Below are positions 8,922 to 17,254 of a stretch of 64,000 nucleotides of DNA, piece by piece. The notes below the pieces were generated by a model. The model made no database searches. It was given only the letters and a program-made list of their open reading frames with translations, and was not told where the DNA came from. Each line of letters starts with the position of its first letter. The stretch's first letter is position 1. Source of the DNA: Rhodothermales bacterium (GTDB taxonomy: Bacteria; Bacteroidota; Rhodothermia; Rhodothermales; JANQRZ01); the NCBI GenBank assembly GCA_039944855.1, contig JBDUXZ010000013.1:1-64000 (forward strand), written 5' to 3'. A program made the position numbers and the translations under genes.

Positions 8922-10123
8922 GCCCTGTCGCTACGCCTACTCTCTTCACCGACGATGCGGTCCGCATGGACCTGCTGCGCGAGCGGGCGCACAACATGCG
9001 GTGGGCCGAGCTTCCGCCCGACGTGATCGTACTGACGGCAGCGGACCCCGACTTCCCCGTCGCGCATGAGATTCGGGAAGCCATCCGCGAATACGTCGGC
9101 GGCGGTGTGCTGTCGTATGGCCCGGCGGAAGGTCTCCCGAGCTTCCGCCACGCCGCCGCCCGCTTCGCCCTCGAGCGGCGCGGGATCGACGCGCACCCCG
9201 ACCGCGTCCTCGCTACCGACTCGGCCGCGGCGGCGATGCACGTCATCGCCCGCTTCGCGCTGGAGCCGGGCGACGAGGCGATCATCTTCGATCCCGTCGA
9301 CTTCCTGTTTCAGCAGTCGGTCGAGGCGGCGGGCGGGATCGCCGTGCGGAGCCCCATCGACCCGGCACGCGGGGCGTTCGACGTGGAGGACGTGCGGGCG
9401 CGGATCACGCCGCGCACGCGGATGGTCGGGCTGTGCAACCCGCACAACCCCTTCGGGCTCGTCGCCACGCGGGAGGAGCTGCAGGCGCTCGGAGAACTGG
9501 CCATCGAGCACGATCTGTGGATCATGTCCGACGAGATCTGGTCCGACATCGTCTTCCCGCCGCACGAGCACGTTAGCATCGCGTCGCTCGGGCCGGAGAT
9601 CGCCGCCCGCGTGCTCACCGTCTTCGGATACTCGAAGTCGTTCGGGCTGGCCGGCCTCCGCATCGGGTTCCTCGTCGCCCCCGACGCCGACGTCTTCGAA
9701 GCCGTGACCGAGGCCTCGCACGCGCGCTCGACCATGTTCGGTGCGGCGACGGTGTCGCAGATCGGGGCGCAGGCAGCCTACGAACACGGCTGGTACTGGG
9801 TCGATGCGTTCCTCGATCACCTCCTCGGCGTGCGCGACCGCGCCGCCGCCCGGCTCAACGCCATCGAAGGCGTGACGTGCCGTGCTCCACAGGGGACGTA
9901 CCTCCTCTTCCCAGACGTGAGCGCCTTCGGCCTGAGCAGCATGGAGCTGACCGACTACCTCCTCACCGAAGGCCGCGTGGGCGTGGTGCCGGGCGCTGCC
10001 CGGTGGTTCGGCCCCGGCGCGGAGGGCCACATCCGCATCGCGTTCCCGACCTCGAATGCCATCATCGACGAGGGGCTCGACCGCATCGAGCACGCGCTCG
10101 CTCGACTCGGCGGAGGTGGGTGA
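8918..10123 (+). CDS. Fold-type-I PLP enzyme, MalY/PatB or aminotransferase-like (EgtE-like role)
   Basis: A 401-residue class I/II PLP-dependent enzyme. CNPHNPFG is the usual NP-x-NP-x-G type segment. SDEIWSDIVFPPHEH carries the aspartate that contacts the pyridine nitrogen (Asp205), and GYSKSFGLAGLRIGF contains the Schiff-base lysine (Lys240). GHIRIAFP holds the arginine that binds a substrate alpha-carboxylate. The SDEIW-x-DIV stretch resembles the cystathionine beta-lyase-like C-S lyases (MalY, PatB) and the ergothioneine lyase EgtE, but these motifs cannot exclude an aminotransferase. With the GCS2-type ligase and the EgtC-like hydrolase in the same operon, a C-S lyase releasing a thiol from a cysteine conjugate is an attractive inference. 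Confidence 0.78.
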   Translation: MSPVATPTLFTDDAVRMDLLRERAHNMRWAELPPDVIVLTAADPDFPVAHEIREAIREYVGGGVLSYGPAEGLPSFRHAAARFALERRGIDAHPDRVLATDSAAAAMHVIARFALEPGDEAIIFDPVDFLFQQSVEAAGGIAVRSPIDPARGAFDVEDVRARITPRTRMVGLCNPHNPFGLVATREELQALGELAIEHDLWIMSDEIWSDIVFPPHEHVSIASLGPEIAARVLTVFGYSKSFGLAGLRIGFLVAPDADVFEAVTEASHARSTMFGAATVSQIGAQAAYEHGWYWVDAFLDHLLGVRDRAAARLNAIEGVTCRAPQGTYLLFPDVSAFGLSSMELTDYLLTEGRVGVVPGAARWFGPGAEGHIRIAFPTSNAIIDEGLDRIEHALARLGGGG

Positions 10124-10178
10124 GGGGACACGTTCCCGCCCACAGATCGCTTCACGTTCATCCCCGACATCCACCGTC

Positions 10179-11099
10179 ATGTGCCGCGTCGTCGCCTACC
10201 TCGGGTCCCCGCTCCTGCTCGACGTGCTCCTCTACCGCTCGGACAGTTCGCTCGTCCGGCAGGCCTACGACCCGAGCATGCTCTCCTTCATGAACCTCGC
10301 CGGCTCGGGCTTCGCTGCCTGGGATTCGGCCTCGCCGCGCCCCGAGGTACCGTTCCTCTACAAAGATACCCTGCTGCCGATGTACGACAGCAATCTGATC
10401 CAGATGAGCGGCAAGATCCGCAGCGAGTGCATGATCGCGCACGTCCGTGGGGAGGACTACTACGGCGGGTCCGCGCCCCAAGTCGGCCGCGCCAACCTGC
10501 ACCCATTCCAGTACGAGGGCGCAGGTCTGGCGATGGCGCACAACGGCGGACTGGCGCGTTTCGCCGAGATGAAGTACCACCTGCTGCCCCACATCCGCGA
10601 GGAGGTGGCCGCACGGATCGAGGGGACGACCGACAGCGAGTGGCTCTACGCCCTGCTCCTGTCCCGCTTCGAGGGGAGCGCCGCAGAGGCAGGCCCCGAC
10701 GAACTGGCCTCCGCCGTGGTCGAGACGCTCCGCATCGTCCGCGCCGTCCGCGACGAGCACGGGATTGACGTCGCCTCGGGCGTGAACCTCTTCGCCTCCA
10801 ACGGCACGACGCTCGTCGCCACGCGCTTCAGCTACGACTTCGGGTGCTACGACGGCCAGATCAACGAGCGGCAGCTCGTCTACCACTCGCTCTGGTTCAC
10901 GGCCGGGCAGGCCTACGGGCGCTACGAGGACGAGTGGCGCATGGGCGGGAGCATGGACGAGGCCGACTCCATCCTCATCGCCTCCGAGCCGCTCACCCGC
11001 GACGCCTCCTCGTGGATCGAGGTGCCCGAGTACACCCTGCTCACCGCGACCCGCACCGACGGCCGGCTCGCCCTCACCGCCCGAGACCTCGACCTATGA
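10179..11099 (+). CDS. Class II glutamine amidotransferase-type hydrolase (EgtC/YafJ-like)
   Basis: A 306-residue N-terminal-nucleophile protein. It begins Met-Cys-Arg (MCRVVAYLGSP), so removal of Met exposes Cys2, the catalytic nucleophile; this fixes the start at 10179 rather than the upstream in-frame ATG at 10056. IAHVRGEDYYGG, NLHPFQYEG and MAHNGGLARF match the class II fold (glutamine-binding HVR and oxyanion Asn-Gly). No synthase domain follows, as in EgtC, which removes gamma-glutamate from a gamma-glutamylcysteinyl sulfoxide. The gene overlaps the next by ATGA (11096-11099). I infer that it removes the gamma-glutamyl group added by the GCS2-type ligase. Confidence 0.82.
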   Translation: MCRVVAYLGSPLLLDVLLYRSDSSLVRQAYDPSMLSFMNLAGSGFAAWDSASPRPEVPFLYKDTLLPMYDSNLIQMSGKIRSECMIAHVRGEDYYGGSAPQVGRANLHPFQYEGAGLAMAHNGGLARFAEMKYHLLPHIREEVAARIEGTTDSEWLYALLLSRFEGSAAEAGPDELASAVVETLRIVRAVRDEHGIDVASGVNLFASNGTTLVATRFSYDFGCYDGQINERQLVYHSLWFTAGQAYGRYEDEWRMGGSMDEADSILIASEPLTRDASSWIEVPEYTLLTATRTDGRLALTARDLDL

Positions 11100-12094
11100 C
11101 GAGCACCACCAACGCCACCGCGTTTCTCCGAACGCTCGATTTGTTCAGCGACCTCTCCGATCGCGAGATCGAGGAGCTTGCGCTGACGGCCGTGCCGTTC
11201 GAACGGAGCGCGGGGGGCTACCTCTTCCACCAGGGCGATGTGGCTGACGCGATGTACGGCATCGAGGAGGGTACCGTCCGCATCACCGTGCGGATGGCCG
11301 GCGAAGAGGAGGTCGAGTTGGTCAGGGTGGGGGCGGGGGCCGTCGTGGGCGAGATGGGGCTCGTCGATGCCGACGTGCGTTCGGCGTCGGCCGCAGCCAC
11401 CGAGGCGCTGAGCGGCTACCGCATCGACGCGGCGGCGTTCGACGTGCTGCGTGCCGCGTTCCGCCCCAGCTCGTGCAAGGTCGTCCGGCGTCTCGCCGAG
11501 CTGATCAGCTCGCGCATCCGCGCCACGACGCTCGACCTCTACGGAGCGGCGGACGCGCCCGCTCTGAACGACGCCGATCGCTCGCCACCGGTCTCGTCCT
11601 CCCGCCGCCACCGCCAGGACCCGGACCTGGACCACCTCCTCTGCCTGCCCATCTTCGGCGCGTTCGCTCGGGACGAGATGGCGGACCTGCTCGGCGAGAT
11701 GGACTGGCTGGAAGTGCCGCGCGGCTGCGTGATCTTCGAGACGGGCGATGCGCCCGACGCCTGCTACGTCGTGACGCGCGGGGCCGTGGAAGCCACGCGC
11801 TTCCGGGGCGGCGGGCACGAGAAGATCGCGCTGTGGGGGCCGGGCCGGATGGTCGGCGAGCAGGCGCTCTTCTCGTCGGAGCCGCGCGACGTGCGGGCGA
11901 CGGCCCGCGAAGACTGCCACCTGCTTCGACTGGAGGTGGAGCCCTTTCGGAGGCTCTTCGACGAGACCTCCACGATCGCCTTCAAGCTCTCGGACGCGGC
12001 TACGCAGCAGATGGTGGTGGCGCTCCGCAATCTCAACCGGCGCCGGACGTGGCTCACGGCGCACCGCGGCGGCCGCTTCCATTTCTTTAAATAG
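11096..12094 (+). CDS. Tandem cyclic-nucleotide-binding-domain protein without an output domain
   Basis: A 332-residue protein with two CRP-like cyclic-nucleotide-binding domains, about residues 15-130 and 180-300. Both have a recognisable phosphate-binding cassette: GEMGLVDADVRSASAAA in the first and GEQALFSSEPRDVRATA in the second. No helix-turn-helix, kinase or membrane segment is visible; the ends are short, and the C-terminus is basic and aromatic (FHFFK). This is not a CRP/FNR regulator. It could tune an operon enzyme in response to cAMP or another nucleotide, or bind a small molecule other than a cyclic nucleotide. Placement inside the operon, overlapping the gene before it, suggests a direct role in the pathway. 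Confidence 0.82.
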   Translation: MTSTTNATAFLRTLDLFSDLSDREIEELALTAVPFERSAGGYLFHQGDVADAMYGIEEGTVRITVRMAGEEEVELVRVGAGAVVGEMGLVDADVRSASAAATEALSGYRIDAAAFDVLRAAFRPSSCKVVRRLAELISSRIRATTLDLYGAADAPALNDADRSPPVSSSRRHRQDPDLDHLLCLPIFGAFARDEMADLLGEMDWLEVPRGCVIFETGDAPDACYVVTRGAVEATRFRGGGHEKIALWGPGRMVGEQALFSSEPRDVRATAREDCHLLRLEVEPFRRLFDETSTIAFKLSDAATQQMVVALRNLNRRRTWLTAHRGGRFHFFK

Positions 12095-12106
12095 CTGGAC
12101 TACGCT

Positions 12107-13804
12107 ATGACTGACACGACCCGTGACTACGACTATCTGATTCTGGGGGCGGGCCCGGGCGGGTTGCAGATGGGGTACTTCTTGCAGCAGCAGGGCTGCC
12201 GCTACGTGATCCTCGAGCGGAACGAGGCCGTGGCGTCGTTCTTCCGCAAGCTGCCGCGCAGCCGGAAGCTCATCTCCTTCAACAAGGTCCACTCCATCTT
12301 CGACGACCCCGAAATCCTGCTCCGGTGGGACTGGAACTCCCTGTTGACGGACGATTACGGCTTCCTCTTCCGCAACTACAGCCAGCGCTTTTATCCCCAC
12401 GCCGACGAACTCGTGGCGTACCTGGAAGGCTTCGCCGAGGCGTACCAGCTCAACATCCAGTTCGGCACTAGCGTCGAGGGCGTGCGCCGAGCAGAGGACG
12501 GGATGTTCGAGCTCCGTGACAGCGAGGGGGGCTGCTACCGCACGCGGGTGCTGGTCGTCGCGACGGGCCTCAGTAGCGCCTACCGCCCCGACGTGCCGGG
12601 GCTCGAAGACACCGACGATTACGAGGACGTCCCGCTCCATGCCGACGCCTTCGCGGGGCAGCGCGTGCTGATCGTAGGGAAGGGGAATTCCTCCCTGGAG
12701 ATCGCCGACGTAGCCCTCGAATCGGCCGCCATCGTCCATGTCGCGAGCCCGCGCTCGCTCGTGCTCGCGTACAACTCGCGCCACCCCGGACACGTCCGGG
12801 CCGAGTACGCGAAGCTCATCGACGCCTACCACCTCAAGACGCTTAACAGCCTCCTCGACTGCTCCGTGCTCGGCATCGCGAAGCAATCGGACGGCACCTT
12901 CGTCGTCACCGTGGCCTACACGCATGCTGAGGGCGAGGTCGACGAACTGGTCTACGACCGGGTGGTCCGGTGCACCGGCTTCTGCCTCAACACCGACTTC
13001 TACGACGAGGCCTGCCGGCCCGCGACGCTGCTCGACGAGCGGCTGCCCGCGATCACGCCGTACTGGGAGTCCGTGAACGTTCCGGGGCTCTTCTTCGCTG
13101 GCGCGCTGATGCAGGGGCGGGACTTCAAGCGCTCCTCCTCGGCCTTCATCGACGGCTTCCGCTACAACGTGCGCACGCTGTTCCGCCACCTCATGAGCCG
13201 GTACGAAGACATCCCCGTACCACGTGAGACGCTGCCGGTCGATCCGGAACTGCTCATGCAGACCGTGGTCGAGCGGGCCAGCCGTACCTCGGCACTGTGG
13301 GCCCAGTTCGGCTATCTCTGCGACGTCTTCGTCGTGCGGGACGAGCAGGTCGAGTGGTACGAAGAGCTCCCCTTCCAGGGACTGCTGGAAGGGGAGTTCA
13401 AGGATGAGGCGCACGTTTACAGCCTGACCTTCGAGTGGGGGAAATGGAACGGGGATGTGATGGCCATCGCCCGTCACCCCGTGCCCGACGCGGCGCACCG
13501 CAGCGTGTTTCTCCACCCCATCGTCCGCCGCTTCGCCTTCGGCGAGTTGGTCTCGGAACACCACCTGTTGGAAGACCTGTTCGGGGTCTTCTCCTCGACG
13601 CGGGAACGGGGGGGCGTGCTCTCCCACTCGGGCGAAGGCATCGAGGACTACCACCGCTCGGCCCACGAGCAGCCGCTGGCCGCGTACTTCGCCGACGCGT
13701 TCGCGCACGGCCCGAGCTCTCAGAGCGAGCGGCTCAATGGAGTGGAGGTGTCGGTCAACGTGCCGTCGCCTCCGCCACTTTCACGAAACGAACCCTCACC
13801 CTAG
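12107..13804 (+). CDS. FAD/NAD(P)-binding monooxygenase-like flavoprotein (FOXRED2-like)
   Basis: A 565-residue flavoprotein. LILGAGPGGLQMGYFL is the FAD Rossmann motif near residue 13, and VLIVGKGNSSLEIAD near residue 187 is the NAD(P)H motif of class B flavin monooxygenases. RCTGF and FFAGALMQGRDFKRSSSAF match the FOXRED2-like branch. After the oxidoreductase core (~residue 400) there is an extra ~165-residue segment (ALWAQFGYLCDVF, FEWGKWNGD) that I cannot assign. It starts 12 bases after the previous gene. With the PHBH-type enzyme it gives the operon two separate oxygenation steps; class B enzymes oxidise nitrogen, sulfur or carbonyl centres. The substrate is unknown. Confidence 0.78.
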   Translation: MTDTTRDYDYLILGAGPGGLQMGYFLQQQGCRYVILERNEAVASFFRKLPRSRKLISFNKVHSIFDDPEILLRWDWNSLLTDDYGFLFRNYSQRFYPHADELVAYLEGFAEAYQLNIQFGTSVEGVRRAEDGMFELRDSEGGCYRTRVLVVATGLSSAYRPDVPGLEDTDDYEDVPLHADAFAGQRVLIVGKGNSSLEIADVALESAAIVHVASPRSLVLAYNSRHPGHVRAEYAKLIDAYHLKTLNSLLDCSVLGIAKQSDGTFVVTVAYTHAEGEVDELVYDRVVRCTGFCLNTDFYDEACRPATLLDERLPAITPYWESVNVPGLFFAGALMQGRDFKRSSSAFIDGFRYNVRTLFRHLMSRYEDIPVPRETLPVDPELLMQTVVERASRTSALWAQFGYLCDVFVVRDEQVEWYEELPFQGLLEGEFKDEAHVYSLTFEWGKWNGDVMAIARHPVPDAAHRSVFLHPIVRRFAFGELVSEHHLLEDLFGVFSSTRERGGVLSHSGEGIEDYHRSAHEQPLAAYFADAFAHGPSSQSERLNGVEVSVNVPSPPPLSRNEPSP

Positions 13805-13816
13805 ACCCGAGAGATC

Positions 13817-14368
13817 ATGGCTCACATCACCGTTCCTGAAGGCGTCCCCGGCATCCTGGGACCTATGATGCGCTACCCCGAGACGGCGCAGGCGCTCAAC
13901 GCGCTCGCCCAAACCCTGCTCCGCGGCGAGTCGTCGCTGCTGGAAGCCGAGCGCGAGCTGATCGCGGCCTTCGTCTCTCGGCTCAACGACTGCACGTTCT
14001 GCTGCAACTCGCACGCCGCCACGTCGCGCTACCTGTTCGGGGAGCAGCAGGGCGTCGTAGACTCGGTGCTCGACGACATCTTCTCGGCGCCTATTTCGGA
14101 GCGGGCCCAGGCCCTGCTTGCGATCGCCGCGAAGGTGCAGCAGGGCGGGCGCCACGTGGAGGATGCGGACGTTGCCCGTGCGCGCGCAGCCGGTGCCGAC
14201 GACCGAGCGATCCACGACACGGTGCTCATCGCCGCTGCGTTCTGCATGTTCAACCGCTACGTCGACGGGCTCGCCACGTGGGCCCCGCAAGAGCCGAGCG
14301 CCTACGAAGCCATCGGGGCGCGGCTGGGAGCGCACGGATACGTAGGCTCTGTGAGTGGGACCGCCTGA
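13817..14368 (+). CDS. AhpD/carboxymuconolactone decarboxylase-family protein
   Basis: A 183-residue all-helical protein of the AhpD-like peroxidase-related group. The motif runs Cys59-T-F-Cys62-C-N-S-His66, the CxxCxxxH redox centre of AhpD, preceded by AFVSRLNDC. AhpD proteins recycle thiol-dependent peroxidases or act as small thiol reductases. It is the last gene of the operon, 12 bases after the flavoprotein. A thiol-redox protein ending this cluster fits a pathway that makes or handles a small sulfur compound, though the group is also common in unrelated contexts. Confidence 0.83.
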   Translation: MAHITVPEGVPGILGPMMRYPETAQALNALAQTLLRGESSLLEAERELIAAFVSRLNDCTFCCNSHAATSRYLFGEQQGVVDSVLDDIFSAPISERAQALLAIAAKVQQGGRHVEDADVARARAAGADDRAIHDTVLIAAAFCMFNRYVDGLATWAPQEPSAYEAIGARLGAHGYVGSVSGTA

Positions 14369-14436
14369 TTCGGTTTGGAATGCCGCAGGTGAGACGCTGA
14401 ATGCTTCCGATTGTGGTCGGGAGGGTAGCGGTGGCA

Positions 14437-16050
14437 TCACTCGCAACCTCGGGTGAGCCGGGCTGCCTCGGCCGCGTGCGGGAACAGGTCGCGTGCGGCC
14501 TGCGCGTAGTGGCACCGTGCCTCCCGGTCGTTCCGCGAACGCTGGGCGAGGCGGAGCTGGACGCGGTAGTTGCCGGGGTCGAGGCGGGCTGCTCGCTCGA
14601 GGCCGGCGCGGGTTTCGTCGGCCGTGTAGAGCGCCATAGCGACCGTTTGCCTGGCGCTTTGCACGGCAGCTGCGCCCGCGCCAAGCGTCAGCACGAGGAG
14701 GGCAGTGGCGCGGGCCCAACCCGGCACGCGGACCTCGGGCGCTCCCCCCGGCGACAGCGCGCCGACCGCGGCGGCGACGAGGAGCGTGGGCCACGCCAGC
14801 AGGAGGACGGCGTCGAAGGCGCCCACTGTAGCCGTTGCGGCGAGGAGGGCACAGAGGGCGAGGGCCCGCGTTCCGGCTTCCACGTCCGGCGCCCTCCATA
14901 GCCCGCGCCAAGCGACGAGGACGAGGCCCCCGGCGGCGAGAGCGAAGAGGAGGAAGCCGACGAGCCCGCGCTCGGCCAGCAGCGCGACGATGTCGCTGCT
15001 CGGCCACGGGTTCGCCGTCCGCCCGGCCTCGCTCCGGTCCATGGCGGGGTTCCCTGGCTCGGCGAACGCCGGGTAGACCACCGGCCAGTTCCCCGGTCCG
15101 ACGCCGAGCACCGGATCGGCGAGGGCCATGCGGAGCGAGGTCCCGTACTGGAGGAGCCGCCCGCGCCCGCTCCCCTCGCGGTAATTGGCGACTCCAGCGG
15201 CTGTCTCGAGGTATGGCGCGTCGCTCGTCCAGCGGAGGGCGTTGGGGAGAGTCAGTGCGGCGCCCACGCCGGCGGTCCCTACGAGGAGGGCAAGGACGAA
15301 GCGCAGCGCGAAGCGCCTCCGTCGGTGCCGCACGGCGAGGATCGCCACGCCGACGAGGACGACGGCGAGAACGACGACCAGCCCCAGCCACGCCGCCCGC
15401 GAGCGTGTTAGCACGAGGGCCCCGGCGGTGAGGGCCACGCCGAGCAGGGCAACGAGGAACGGCTTCGGACGCCGGGCGCCGGCGGCGGCGAGGAGGAGAA
15501 GCGGGAGCCCGAGAGCAGCGAAGTGGCCGACGAAGTTGCGGTTGCCCAGCGTGCCGCCGGGCGCACGCTCCACCGAGAATAGGGCCGGCCGGAATCCGTA
15601 GGCCTGGACGAGTGCGGTGACGGCGGCCAAGACGACTGCTAGCGCAAGGGCGTGGAGGAGCGGTCGGCCCAGCCCGGCGGCGCCCACCCCCCGCGCCGCC
15701 CAGAAGACGGTGACGCCCGACGCGCTGACGGCAAGCGCGCGCGTGGCGAGCCACCCGTTCGCGGCGAACACCGTGGAGGCCGCACTGGCGACGAGGAAGG
15801 CGGCCAGCAGCACGTCGACCCGAGCGAAGCGCCACCGCCGAGCGGCACCGAGCGTCAACAGCCCGGCGAGCGCAGCCGTGACGTGGAGGACGAACTCCTT
15901 CGGTACGAAGAACCGATCGAGTTCAAACGGTTCATAGGGCACGACGAGCAAGACGGACGCGAGCGCGCCGAGTTGCAGAACGCGGAGGGCCGCCCGCTCC
16001 CCACGGGTGGGAGGCGAGGTCGGGCGGGGGGCAGAGAGGGGAGACGGCAC
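14437..16050 (-). CDS. O-antigen ligase/polymerase-like membrane protein (Wzy_C family)
   Basis: A 537-residue protein with about ten or more hydrophobic segments. LTRSRAAWLGLVVVLAVVL is the conserved arginine-bearing helix of the O-antigen ligase family, and the large periplasmic loop has GVGPGNWPVVYPAF followed by LLAERGLVGFLLF, also typical. The C-terminal ~55 residues are soluble and helical, resembling a single TPR-like repeat (LERAARLDPGNYRVQLRLAQ). The family joins or polymerises surface glycans (WaaL, Wzy) or glycosylates pilins. The start is GTG at 16050. It is convergent with the eight-gene operon. No other glycan synthesis genes are in the window, so the exact acceptor cannot be inferred. 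Confidence 0.82.
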   Translation of the reverse strand: MPSPLSAPRPTSPPTRGERAALRVLQLGALASVLLVVPYEPFELDRFFVPKEFVLHVTAALAGLLTLGAARRWRFARVDVLLAAFLVASAASTVFAANGWLATRALAVSASGVTVFWAARGVGAAGLGRPLLHALALAVVLAAVTALVQAYGFRPALFSVERAPGGTLGNRNFVGHFAALGLPLLLLAAAGARRPKPFLVALLGVALTAGALVLTRSRAAWLGLVVVLAVVLVGVAILAVRHRRRRFALRFVLALLVGTAGVGAALTLPNALRWTSDAPYLETAAGVANYREGSGRGRLLQYGTSLRMALADPVLGVGPGNWPVVYPAFAEPGNPAMDRSEAGRTANPWPSSDIVALLAERGLVGFLLFALAAGGLVLVAWRGLWRAPDVEAGTRALALCALLAATATVGAFDAVLLLAWPTLLVAAAVGALSPGGAPEVRVPGWARATALLVLTLGAGAAAVQSARQTVAMALYTADETRAGLERAARLDPGNYRVQLRLAQRSRNDREARCHYAQAARDLFPHAAEAARLTRGCE

Positions 16051-16121
16051 GGCAGAAGGTAGCAGCGAGAGTAGAAACGTAGAACGGTCCGCCTCGACCG
16101 AGCGCTGGTTTCCACATATGC

Positions 16122-16158
16122 GAAAGCCCCCACAAACGATCAGTTTGCGGGGGCTTTC
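16122..16158 (-). terminator. Strong hairpin after tRNA-Val
   Basis: Arms at 16122-16137 and 16143-16158 pair over 16 positions around a 5-base loop. The single irregular pair is A-C on the plus strand but a G-U wobble in minus-strand RNA, which fits use as the terminator of the minus-strand tRNA ending at 16161. No clear U-tract follows. Confidence 0.7.
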
Positions 16159-16160
16159 TG

Positions 16161-16234
16161 TGGGCTCTACTGGATTCGAACCAGTGACCTCATCGATGTC
16201 AACGATGCGCTCTAACCAACTGAGCTAAGAGCCC
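16161..16234 (-). tRNA. tRNA-Val (GAC)
   Basis: The minus strand folds into a full 74-base cloverleaf. The acceptor stem is GGGCTCT with AGAGCCC and discriminator A; the D-arm starts GCTC-AGTTGG. The anticodon stem is CATCG/CGATG around loop TTGACAT, giving anticodon GAC (valine). The T-arm is ACTGG-TTCGAAT-CCAGT. CCA is not encoded. A promoter lies just upstream and a hairpin just downstream, so it is a single-gene transcription unit. Confidence 0.97.
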
Positions 16235-16655
16235 GCTGAGGCTTCGCAGACGGCCCGAGGGCCTCCGCGAGCGGGCATCGAATATACCGTGGCCCGAGAA
16301 CGGGAGTCAAGCGCGCGTGGCCCGTCACGCGGCGTCCCCACGTGAATCTTCTATGCACGGCCCTGGCATTGTGGGCCCGTGCCGGTTACGATTCGGACCC
16401 CGCTTCGGTACCTTGACCCGGCGTATGTCGCGACCCACTTTACAAGCGCGGACGCGTGAGTGGACAGGGAGACACCGACGGTCGTCACAATCCGCCTGTT
16501 TATCGGCTGCTGCGGCTGCAGATCGTTGGAACAGGAAGCCAATCGCGCGGAATGGCATATGCTTTGGGTGCCGACAGGGACCCCCTGTGCCCGGCCGGCG
16601 CTCGTTGAGCTTAAGCTGCTGGGCGTAGCCCATTTGCCTGACGCTCCGTTCTCCA
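16235..16655. other. Intergenic region with no supported gene
   Basis: Apart from the tRNA promoter at 16281-16310, I see nothing convincing. Short frames on both strands (for example 16325-16783 minus, 16460-16687 plus) have no recognisable domains and conflict with each other. The region is somewhat less GC-rich than its surroundings. Sitting next to a tRNA it could be an old integration scar, but I see no attachment-site repeat of the tRNA 3' end. Confidence 0.5.
16281..16310 (-). promoter_or_regulatory. Sigma70-type promoter of tRNA-Val
   Basis: On the minus strand, TTGACT (16305-16310) and TATATT (16281-16286) are separated by 18 bp, about 47 bases upstream of the tRNA 5' end. Both hexamers match the consensus well. 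Confidence 0.78.
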
Positions 16656-17195
16656 ATGGAATTATCATTCGCGCTCCGTTCCCATGAAGGGGCAGGGCGT
16701 TCACCGGTACCGTCGATGATGAAAGAGGCCCTAGCCCGGGCGATGGATGCGGCCCGCGACCCGCTGGGGACGCTGACCATCACGCCGTGGCGGTTCTACC
16801 TCCTCGGCGCAGAGACGATCTCGGCGGTAGCGTGGCTTTACGCCCGCTTGCTCGAAGGGGAGGTTGGGGCCGATGGCGCACGTGCGGCCTACGAGCAGTG
16901 GAGGGCCGTGCCGGGGTGGATCGTCGTGACGTGCATGCGGTTCGAGGACGAGCAGCAGATGGAAACAGCCGTCGAGGACTGCCTCACGTCGGTGCAGCGG
17001 TGCTCGCTCTCGCTCTGGAGCGACAACGTTCCGACGAACTGGGTGACCGACGTCGTGACGGAGTCCCCGGACCTGTACGAACTCGTCCAGGTGGACCCCG
17101 AGCGCGAACTCGTCCTCGGCATCCTGTGGTACGGGCACCCGGAGCGCCCCTCCGCCGGCGGGCTCAGCAACGACGAGGTGCACGAGCGGCCGTAG
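16656..17195 (+). CDS. Nitroreductase-like protein, degenerate N-terminus
   Basis: A 179-residue protein resembling the FMN-binding nitroreductase fold. ALRSHEGAG sits where the family has its R-R-S phosphate-binding motif, PVPSMMKEALARAMDAARDP matches the helix before the A-P-S-x-x-N-x-Q-P-W segment, and TPWRFYLLG matches the end of it. DCLTSVQRCSLSLWSDNVPTNW and ELVLGILWYGHPERP match the dimer helix and C-terminal strand. The RRS motif is not intact, so FMN binding may be altered or the protein may have another role. The ATG at 16656 is the first start giving the full fold. The assignment is by pattern and moderately sure. Confidence 0.62.
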   Translation: MELSFALRSHEGAGRSPVPSMMKEALARAMDAARDPLGTLTITPWRFYLLGAETISAVAWLYARLLEGEVGADGARAAYEQWRAVPGWIVVTCMRFEDEQQMETAVEDCLTSVQRCSLSLWSDNVPTNWVTDVVTESPDLYELVQVDPERELVLGILWYGHPERPSAGGLSNDEVHERP

Positions 17196-17254
17196 GGGAA
17201 CACGAGAGCACGTAAGTGGTGCGGGGTAGTCCCCTCTCGCTTCTGGTTTCGACC

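Noticed and set aside
10922-13708. A 928-codon minus-strand frame across the operon
   Set aside because: Opposite three well-supported plus-strand genes; no motif, and skewed composition.
16235-16655. Integration site or prophage remnant next to the tRNA
   Set aside because: No integrase, no repeat of the tRNA 3' end, and no mobile genes nearby.
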